From: Microtetraspora glauca
GTDB taxonomy: Bacteria; Actinomycetota; Actinomycetes; Streptomycetales; Streptomycetaceae
Length of the DNA: 64,000 bases
Assembly: GCA_000721275.1 (NCBI GenBank)
Contig: JOFO01000010.1
Span: 1-64,000 of the forward strand
Direction of reading: 5' to 3'
Part shown: in pieces, positions 16,542-22,426 of the stretch
Position numbering within the stretch: position 1 is the first letter of the stretch
Layout: every line of letters starts with the position of its first letter
The notes under the pieces: generated by a model
Seen by the model: the letters and a program-made list of their open reading frames with translations, nothing else
What the model was told of the DNA's origin: nothing
Database searches by the model: none
Translations under genes and position numbers: made by a program

Positions 16542-17592
16542 GGAGCGTCACCTCCTCGGCGGTCAGCCCGCCCATCACGGCGAGAAGCTTTTCCTTGTGT
16601 ACGACTCCGAGGGCGGAGCCGCCGGCGTCCCGGACGGTCACCGGGTGCGGGCCCGCGGCGGCGAGGGCGCACAGGTCGGCCAGGAGCGTGTCGGGGCCGG
16701 CGACCGGGGCGTCCGGGTCGACGGGTCCGTCGGCGGCCGTCATGACCGCGGAGGCGGTGAGCACCCGGGAGCGGTCGACGTCCTGGATGAAGGAGGCCAC
16801 GTAGTCGTCGGCGGGCCGGACGAGGATGTCCTCGGCGGTGCCGAGCTGCACGATCCGGCCGCCGCGCATCACGGCGATGCGGTCGCCGAGGCGCATGGCC
16901 TCGTTGAGGTCGTGGGTGATGAAGACGATCGTCTTCTTCAGCTGCTTCTGGAGCACCAGCAGCTGGTCCTGCATGTCGCGGCGGATCAGCGGGTCGAGGG
17001 CGCTGAAGGACTCGTCCATGAGGAGCAGGTCGGCGTCGGTGGCGAGCGCCCGGGCCAGGCCCACGCGCTGCTGCATGCCGCCGGACAGCTCGTCGGGCCA
17101 GGACTTCTCCCAGCCGGCCAGGCCGCACAGCTCCAGCGCCTCGGCGGCCCGCTTCTCGCGCTCGGCGCGCGGCACGCCCTGGACCTCCAGGCCGTAGCCG
17201 GCGTTCTCCAGGACGGTGCGGTGCGGGAACAGCGCGAAGTGCTGGAAGACCATGCTGATGCGGCGCGAACGGACCTCGCGCAGGGCGCGGGGGGTGAGCG
17301 CGGTGAGGTCGTCGCCGTCGTAGAGGACGCGGCCCGCGGTCGGTTCCAGCAGGCCGTTGAGCATGCGCAGGAGGGTGGACTTGCCGGATCCGGAGAGGCC
17401 CATGACCACGAAGATCTGGCCGGGTTCGACCACGAAGGACGCGTCGACGACGGCGGCGGTGACGCCGTCCTCGCGGAGCGCGTCGCGGTCGGCGTCGCCG
17501 GCGGCGAGGGCACGGACGGCCTCGGTCTCGTCGGCGGGGCGTCTGGCGAACACCTTGAACAGGTGGTCGGCCTGGAGCCTGGACACATTCAC
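16534..17592 (-). CDS. Glycine betaine/proline-type ABC transporter ATP-binding protein
   Basis: A 352-residue ATPase of the ProV/OpuAA class. Walker A GLSGSGKST is near residue 70, the signature LSGGMQQR near 165 and Walker B LLLMDESFSALDP near 185. A C-terminal region from about 280 to 350 resembles one partial CBS domain, the module by which OpuAA senses ionic strength. The GTG at 17592 opens MNVSRLQADHLFKVF, the family's usual N-terminus. It is the first gene of a two-gene operon with the fused permease/binding protein. The 326-bp divergent gap to the exonuclease gene carries its promoter, and GTGAC-N4-GTCAC at 17758-17771 may be a regulatory site. Confidence 0.9.
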   Translation of the reverse strand: MNVSRLQADHLFKVFARRPADETEAVRALAAGDADRDALREDGVTAAVVDASFVVEPGQIFVVMGLSGSGKSTLLRMLNGLLEPTAGRVLYDGDDLTALTPRALREVRSRRISMVFQHFALFPHRTVLENAGYGLEVQGVPRAEREKRAAEALELCGLAGWEKSWPDELSGGMQQRVGLARALATDADLLLMDESFSALDPLIRRDMQDQLLVLQKQLKKTIVFITHDLNEAMRLGDRIAVMRGGRIVQLGTAEDILVRPADDYVASFIQDVDRSRVLTASAVMTAADGPVDPDAPVAGPDTLLADLCALAAAGPHPVTVRDAGGSALGVVHKEKLLAVMGGLTAEEVTLHA

Positions 17593-17918
17593 CTCACGGG
17601 TAGCAGGGAAGACGGCCCGTCACCCCCGCGCACGCGCCGTGGAGCACGACGGGATCCGCCCGCCCACCCGTTCTGTACGGGGCAAACTGCTCAGGGCCCC
17701 TTACCGGGTCCGCTCCGGGCACGCGCCTTCCCTGCGCCCCTGGGGGCAAACGCAAAGGTGACGGGGGTCACGGAAGCGTGTGGAGTGGCGCGGGGGGGGG
17801 CGGGGGCGGGGAGTGCGGCGGCGGGGAGAGTTGATGGTCGGCGCGGCGGTCCGGGCGCCGGGGCGCGCGGGTGACTCGGCGGGGGCTGGGTGTCGGTGGG
17901 GTGGGGCATGATCGGGGG
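17593..17918. other. 326-bp divergent intergenic region
   Basis: No credible gene here. It holds promoters for the osmolyte transporter (leftward) and the exonuclease (rightward). A palindromic GTGAC-N4-GTCAC lies at 17758-17771 and a run of nine G at 17792-17800. I compared it with common riboswitch signatures from memory and saw none. Confidence 0.6.
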
Positions 17919-18854
17919 GTGACGCGACGCCTGATGCTCCTGGACACCGCCAGCCTCTACTTCCGCGCGTACTTCGGCGTGCCGGACTCGGTCCGGGCCC
18001 CGGACGGGACGCCGGTCAACGCCGTGCGCGGCCTGCTCGACTTCATCGGCCGGCTGGTGCAGGACCACCGGCCCGACGAGCTCGTCGCCTGCTGGGACGC
18101 GGACTGGCGTCCGCAGTGGCGGGTGGACCTGATCCCCTCGTACAAGGCGCACCGGGTGGCCGTGGAGACGGAGACCGGGCCCGACGAGGAGGAGATCCCG
18201 GACACGCTCTCCCCGCAGGTCCCGGTGATCGAGGACGTCCTCGCGGCGCTCGGCATCGCCCGGATCGGGGCCGCCGGGTACGAGGCGGACGACGTCATCG
18301 GCACCCTGGCGGAGCGGGCGAAGGGTCCGGTGGACATCGTCACCGGCGACCGCGACCTCTTCCAGCTGGTGGACGACGAGCGGGCGGTCCGGGTGCTGTA
18401 CCCCCGCAAGGGCGTCGGCGACTGCGACCTGGTGGACGCCGAGATGATCCGTACGAAGTACGGGGTGCGGCCCGACCAGTACGCGGACTTCGCCGCCCTC
18501 CGCGGCGACGCCAGCGACGGCCTGCCCGGCGTGAAGGGCATCGGCGAGAAGACGGCCGCGCAGCTGATCACCGAGTACGGCGACCTGGCGGGCGTACGGG
18601 CCGCGGCCGAGGACCGCACCTCCAAGCTGACCCCCGCGAAGCGGCGCGGGATCGTGGAGGCCGCGGCCTACCTGGACGTGGCGCCGACGGTGGTCCGGGT
18701 GGCGCGGGACGTCCCGCTGCCGGACGTCGACCCGACCCTGCCCGCCCTCCCGCGCGACCCGGCGGCCCTCCAGGACCTGGCGACCCGCTGGAACCTCGGC
18801 GGAGCCCTCAGCCGCCTCCTCCCGGTCCTGGCGGCCGGCCGCCAGGAGCTGTGA
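17919..18854 (+). CDS. 5'-3' exonuclease (FEN-like, DNA polymerase I N-domain family)
   Basis: A 311-residue stand-alone 5' nuclease. Acidic metal-ligand motifs are intact: LLDTASLYFRAYFG at the start, GYEADDVIGTLA near residue 125, TGDRDLFQLV near 145, and the helix-hairpin-helix DNA-binding segment LPGVKGIGEKTAA near 205. It trims 5' flaps or RNA primers and duplicates the role of the Pol I N-domain. The GTG at 17919 starts VTRRLMLLD, matching the family N-terminus; the open frame further upstream is G-rich and not conserved in pattern. The neighbouring siderophore gene starts 166 bp downstream and has its own promoter. Confidence 0.9.
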   Translation: MTRRLMLLDTASLYFRAYFGVPDSVRAPDGTPVNAVRGLLDFIGRLVQDHRPDELVACWDADWRPQWRVDLIPSYKAHRVAVETETGPDEEEIPDTLSPQVPVIEDVLAALGIARIGAAGYEADDVIGTLAERAKGPVDIVTGDRDLFQLVDDERAVRVLYPRKGVGDCDLVDAEMIRTKYGVRPDQYADFAALRGDASDGLPGVKGIGEKTAAQLITEYGDLAGVRAAAEDRTSKLTPAKRRGIVEAAAYLDVAPTVVRVARDVPLPDVDPTLPALPRDPAALQDLATRWNLGGALSRLLPVLAAGRQEL

Positions 18855-18954
18855 GGCGCGGGCCATTCGGCGGACGCGTTGCCGGTGCGGGCGGGTGATG
18901 CTGCCGGTGCCGCCGGGGGGCCGTGCCGGGACTCGACCGCCCGCGGGGTGCTAG

Positions 18955-18970
18955 CTTAGGCATACCTAAG
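18955..18970. promoter_or_regulatory. Iron box (DmdR/IdeR-type operator)
   Basis: CTTAGGCATACCTAAG has perfect CTTAGG/CCTAAG arms around CATA and matches the core of the actinobacterial iron box. It lies 51-66 bp before the siderophore-interacting protein start, so iron repression is expected. Confidence 0.8.
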
Positions 18971-19020
18971 TCTCAGGTGTGCCCTGCGGCGCACCCCCAG
19001 GCAGTCAGGAGAGTCCCGCC

Positions 19021-19869
19021 GTGGCAGAGCAGCCGGTCCGCAAGGCCCCCCGGGCCACCGAGGCGCACGTCGTCCGCACCGAGCGGCTCACCCCGCACAT
19101 GGTGCGGGTCGTCCTCGGCGGGCCCGGACTCGACGAGTTCGACGCCGGCGCGTACACCGACCACTACGTGAAGCTGCTCTTCGCCCCCGAGGGGGTGACC
19201 TACCCGGAACCGTTCGACATGGAGCGGATCCGGGCCGAGCGGCCCCGCGAGGAGTGGCCGACCACCCGCACGTACACGGTCCGCGCCTGGGACCCGGTCC
19301 ACCGCGAGCTGACCCTGGACTTCGTCGTCCACGGCGACGAGGGCCTGGCCGGCCCCTGGGCGGCCCGCGCCCAGGTGGGCGAGACGGTCCGCTTCCTCGG
19401 CCCGGGCGGCGCCTACGCCCCGGACCCGGCCGCCGACTGGCACCTGCTCGTCGGCGACGAGAGCGCGCTGCCGGCGATCGCGGTGGCGCTGGAGCGGCTG
19501 CCCGAGGGCGCGCGGGTGCACGCCTTCGTGGAGATCGAGGACGCCGCCGACGAGCAGAAGTTCGCGACCGCGCCCGGCATCGAGGTGACCTGGCTGCACC
19601 GCTCCGGCCGCCCGGTCGGCGAAGCCCTGGTCGAGGCCGTGCGGGAGCTGGAGTTCCCGGCGGGCGACGTGCACGCCTTCGTCCACGGCGAGGCCGGCTT
19701 CGTGAAGGAACTCCGCCGCCACCTCCGCATGGAGCGCCGCATCGACCGCGAGCGGCTGTCCATCTCCGGCTACTGGCGCCTGGGCAAGACCGACGAGGGC
19801 TGGCGCGCGATCAAGCGCGAGTGGAACGAGCAGGTAGAGCGCGAACAGGAACCCCCACAGGCCGCCTGA
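19021..19869 (+). CDS. Siderophore-interacting protein (FAD-linked ferric-siderophore reductase)
   Basis: A 282-residue cytoplasmic flavoprotein of the SIP/ViuB family. The FAD-binding beta-barrel holds TRTYTVRAWD near residue 80 (the RxYT flavin motif), followed by LDFVVHGDEGLAGPWA, and the C-terminal SIP domain holds the pyridine-nucleotide region (LLVGDESALPAIAVALERL) and the final SGYWRLGKTDEGWR signature. It reduces ferric siderophores to release iron. The GTG at 19021 is preceded by CAGGAGA; an earlier in-frame GTG at 18979 is too close to the iron box and lacks a ribosome site. Iron-dependent repression through the box at 18955-18970 is expected. A C17 tract follows its stop codon. Confidence 0.92.
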   Translation: MAEQPVRKAPRATEAHVVRTERLTPHMVRVVLGGPGLDEFDAGAYTDHYVKLLFAPEGVTYPEPFDMERIRAERPREEWPTTRTYTVRAWDPVHRELTLDFVVHGDEGLAGPWAARAQVGETVRFLGPGGAYAPDPAADWHLLVGDESALPAIAVALERLPEGARVHAFVEIEDAADEQKFATAPGIEVTWLHRSGRPVGEALVEAVRELEFPAGDVHAFVHGEAGFVKELRRHLRMERRIDRERLSISGYWRLGKTDEGWRAIKREWNEQVEREQEPPQAA

Positions 19870-19886
19870 CCCCCCCCCCCCCCCCC
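19870..19886. repeat. C17 homopolymer tract
   Basis: Seventeen consecutive C residues follow immediately after the siderophore-interacting protein stop, 75 bp before the next start codon. It does not lie in a coding sequence. Confidence 0.85.
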
Positions 19887-19960
19887 GCTCACTTCAGCCC
19901 CAGCCTCCACCCCCAGCCGCACACACCGGACCCCGCCCCAGCTCCGCCTACCCTGGCGGC

Positions 19961-20926
19961 ATGATCTCCCTCGACCGCGCCATCGGCGCCGTCCTCGGCT
20001 CCGCCGTCGGCGACGCCCTGGGCGCACCCTTCGAGTTCGGGCCGCCCGGTGCCTTCCGGGAGCGGTTCCCTGACGGCACCGGCGCGTTGTGCGGGGGCGG
20101 CGGGTGGGATCCCGGTGAGGCCACGGACGACACGCAGATGGCCGTGCTCGTCGGCGAATCGCTGCTCGAACGCGGCGGGCTCGACCTGTCCGACGTCTTC
20201 GACCGCTTCCGGCGCTGGGCGGAGGCCGATCCCAAGGACATCGGCCTCCAGACGGAACGGGTGCTGCTGGGCGGCGAGGCGTGGGACCGGGCCGCCGCCG
20301 CGGACTTCCGAGTGGAGGGCCGCGGCGCGGGCAACGGCTGTCTGATGCGGGCCTCCACCTCCGCCGTCCACTTCGCTCCCCGCGGCCGCGCCGCCACGAT
20401 GGAGGCCGGCCGGCGGCTCGCCGCACTCACTCACGGGCACCCCGCCGCCTGGGAGGGCACCGCCCTCCTGCACGAACTGGTCCGCGTGGCCCTGCTCGGC
20501 CACGACCCCCAGACCGCCGTCCCGGAGGCCCTGGCCGCGGTGGACGCGGGCGAGCGGGAACGCTGGGCGACGGTCCTGGCGCCCGGCTGGCGGCCGGAGG
20601 ACGCCACGGAGTTCAACGGCGCCGCCTGGCCCTGTCTCGGCTCCGCCCTGTGGGCGCTGCGCACCACCACGGGCTTCGAGGACGCCCTGGTGGCCGCCGT
20701 CGACCTCGGCGGGGACACGGACACGGTCGCGGCCGTCACCGGGACGCTGGCCGGCGCCGTGTACGGCGCCGGGGCGATCCCGGAGCGCTGGACGGACCCG
20801 CTGCACGTCCCGCTCCCCGGCTACGGCGACCGCGTCCTGCGCGTCGGCGAACTCCGCGCGCTGGCCGTCGCCCTCACCCCCGGGTCCGGACCGTGGCCAG
20901 GACCTCGCGGTCCGGCTGGAGGGTGA
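19961..20926 (+). CDS. ADP-ribosylglycohydrolase (DraG/ARH family)
   Basis: A 321-residue all-helical hydrolase. Metal-binding signatures are intact: GSAVGDALGAPFEFG at the N-terminus, TDDTQMAVL near residue 52 and GGDTDTVAAVTGTLAGA near 250. RGAGNGCLMRA near 125 is the substrate loop. Family members remove ADP-ribose from modified proteins or cleave related ADP-ribosyl compounds; DraG reverses nitrogenase modification, which is irrelevant here, so the substrate is open. The ATG at 19961 begins right before the first motif. Its last 53 bp overlap the 3' end of the converging P450 gene. Confidence 0.88.
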   Translation: MISLDRAIGAVLGSAVGDALGAPFEFGPPGAFRERFPDGTGALCGGGGWDPGEATDDTQMAVLVGESLLERGGLDLSDVFDRFRRWAEADPKDIGLQTERVLLGGEAWDRAAAADFRVEGRGAGNGCLMRASTSAVHFAPRGRAATMEAGRRLAALTHGHPAAWEGTALLHELVRVALLGHDPQTAVPEALAAVDAGERERWATVLAPGWRPEDATEFNGAAWPCLGSALWALRTTTGFEDALVAAVDLGGDTDTVAAVTGTLAGAVYGAGAIPERWTDPLHVPLPGYGDRVLRVGELRALAVALTPGSGPWPGPRGPAGG

Positions 20927-22247
20927 GGCTCGGGACCGGGCGTATCTCCTCGGGCTCCACGTCCAGGTGGTAGCGGCGGGCGAGGACGGCGAGGACGAGG
21001 ACGGCTTCGACGAGGGCGAAGCGGGTGCCGAGGCAGACGCGCGGGCCGCCGCCGAACGGGTACCAGGCGTATTCGTGGATCTCCTCGGCGGGCCTGCCGT
21101 CGGCGTCGGTGAGCCAGCGCTCGGGGCGGAACGCGTCGGCGTCGGCGTACCAGCGGGGGTCGCGGTGGGTGGACCACTGGCTGGACCAGACGCGGGTGCC
21201 GGGCGGGACGGGCCGGCCGGCCAGGGTGGCGCCCTCCTTGGCGATGCCGGTGAGGAGCCAGATCGTCGGATAGAGGCGGAGGGTCTCCTTGACGACGGCC
21301 TGGGCGTAGGTGAGGGAGGCGTAGTCGTCGTAGCCGGGCTCGCGGCCGGCGAGGACCCGGTCGAGTTCGCCGGCGAGGGCGCGCCTGGCCTCCTCGTTGC
21401 GGGAGAGCAGGTACCAGGCCCAGACGAGGGTGGAACTGGTGGTCTCGTGGCCGCCGACGTAGAGGGTGACGGTCTCGTCGCGGATCTCACGGTCGGAGAG
21501 GGGGACGCCGGTCTCGTCGCGGGCGGTGAGGAGGCGGCTGAGGAGGTCCGGACGGTCCTCTCCGCCGTCGCGGTGGCGGGCGACGATGCGGGCGACCTCG
21601 GCGTCGATGACGGCGGTGGCGCGCTTGATGCGGGCGCGGCCGGGGGTCGGGATCCAGTCGGGCAGGAGGGCGCCGACGCCGCTGAGTTCGGCTCCGATCT
21701 CCTGCTGGGCGACGTCCATGGCCCGGCCGATCGCCTCGGCGTCGGCGGCGGTGTCCGTGCCGAAGATGGTGCGGACGGCGATGAGCTGGGTGAGGGCCGC
21801 CATCTCCTTCTTGATGTCGATCCGCTGCCCGTCGGTCCAGCGGTCGGCGAGGGCGACGGCGCACTCGGCCATGGTGGCCGCGTAGGAACGGACCTGCTTG
21901 GGGCGGACGGACGGCTGGACCAGGGAGCGCTTGCGGCGCCAGTCGCGGCCCTTGGCGACGACCACGCCGTCGCCGAGCAGGGTGCGCATGGCGATGCCGA
22001 GGTCGGGCTGGTCGAAGGTGTGCTCGATCTCGGTGAGGAGTTCTCCGATGGCGTCGGGGTGGGCGATGAAGAGGGCGGGCCGGGGTCCGAAGCGCCAGCG
22101 GACGACGTCGCCCCGCTCGCGGAGCTGCTCGAAGAAGGCGAGGGGGTTCTTGCCGAAGGCGGGAAGGTTGCCGAGGAGCGGCACTCCGCGCGGCCCTTCG
22201 ACGATGCCGGTCCCGGCCTCGGTACCGGTGCCGGTGTGCGTGGTCAC
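20874..22247 (-). CDS. Cytochrome P450 monooxygenase
   Basis: A 457-residue soluble P450. The I-helix is VGGHETTSS near residue 260, the ExxR motif is KETLRLYP near 315 and the heme Cys loop is FGGGPRVCLGTRFA near 400. The proline-rich GPRGVPLLGNL start and overall length resemble CYP102/CYP4-like or terpene-oxidising bacterial P450s more than the roughly 400-residue CYP107 class. No ferredoxin or reductase gene is adjacent; the nearest ferredoxin is 19 kb away. The GTG at 22247 is preceded by GGAGGGG. Substrate unknown. Its promoter region holds two exact DnaA-box-like 9-mers. Confidence 0.9.
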   Translation of the reverse strand: MTTHTGTGTEAGTGIVEGPRGVPLLGNLPAFGKNPLAFFEQLRERGDVVRWRFGPRPALFIAHPDAIGELLTEIEHTFDQPDLGIAMRTLLGDGVVVAKGRDWRRKRSLVQPSVRPKQVRSYAATMAECAVALADRWTDGQRIDIKKEMAALTQLIAVRTIFGTDTAADAEAIGRAMDVAQQEIGAELSGVGALLPDWIPTPGRARIKRATAVIDAEVARIVARHRDGGEDRPDLLSRLLTARDETGVPLSDREIRDETVTLYVGGHETTSSTLVWAWYLLSRNEEARRALAGELDRVLAGREPGYDDYASLTYAQAVVKETLRLYPTIWLLTGIAKEGATLAGRPVPPGTRVWSSQWSTHRDPRWYADADAFRPERWLTDADGRPAEEIHEYAWYPFGGGPRVCLGTRFALVEAVLVLAVLARRYHLDVEPEEIRPVPSLTLQPDREVLATVRTRG

Positions 22248-22322
22248 GTAGGTCCCCTCCCCCACTCGCTGTCCCTGTTGTGCGGATCCATGCAAGCGGA
22301 AGCCCGAAGGTCGCGCCAGCCC

Positions 22323-22345
22323 TGTGGACAACCTCCTGTGGACAA
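22323..22345. repeat. Two tandem DnaA-box-like 9-mers
   Basis: TGTGGACAA occurs at 22323-22331 and 22337-22345; on the minus strand this is TTGTCCACA, the DnaA-box consensus. The copies are in the same orientation, 14 bp apart, 76-98 bp upstream of the P450 start. Confidence 0.7.
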
Positions 22346-22372
22346 CCTCCCTCGCTCACGGTCCGGTTCACG

Positions 22373-22408
22373 CCGAAGGGCCCGCGGTGTCCACCGCGGG
22401 CCCTTCGG
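22373..22408 (-). terminator. Helicase-gene terminator
   Basis: A perfect 16-bp stem (CCGAAGGGCCCGCGGT and complement) with a 4-nt loop lies 18 bp after the helicase stop codon. It should insulate the P450 gene from helicase transcription. Confidence 0.8.
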
Positions 22409-22426
22409 CTGCCGGTTGAGGGCGTG

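Noticed and set aside
17792..17800. G9 run as a phase-variable switch
   Set aside because: It lies outside coding sequence and well before the exonuclease start; length is not exceptional for this base composition.
20874..22247. Assigning the P450 as RarE of a conservon
   Set aside because: The conservon partner genes are missing, and its motifs and length do not look like CYP107.
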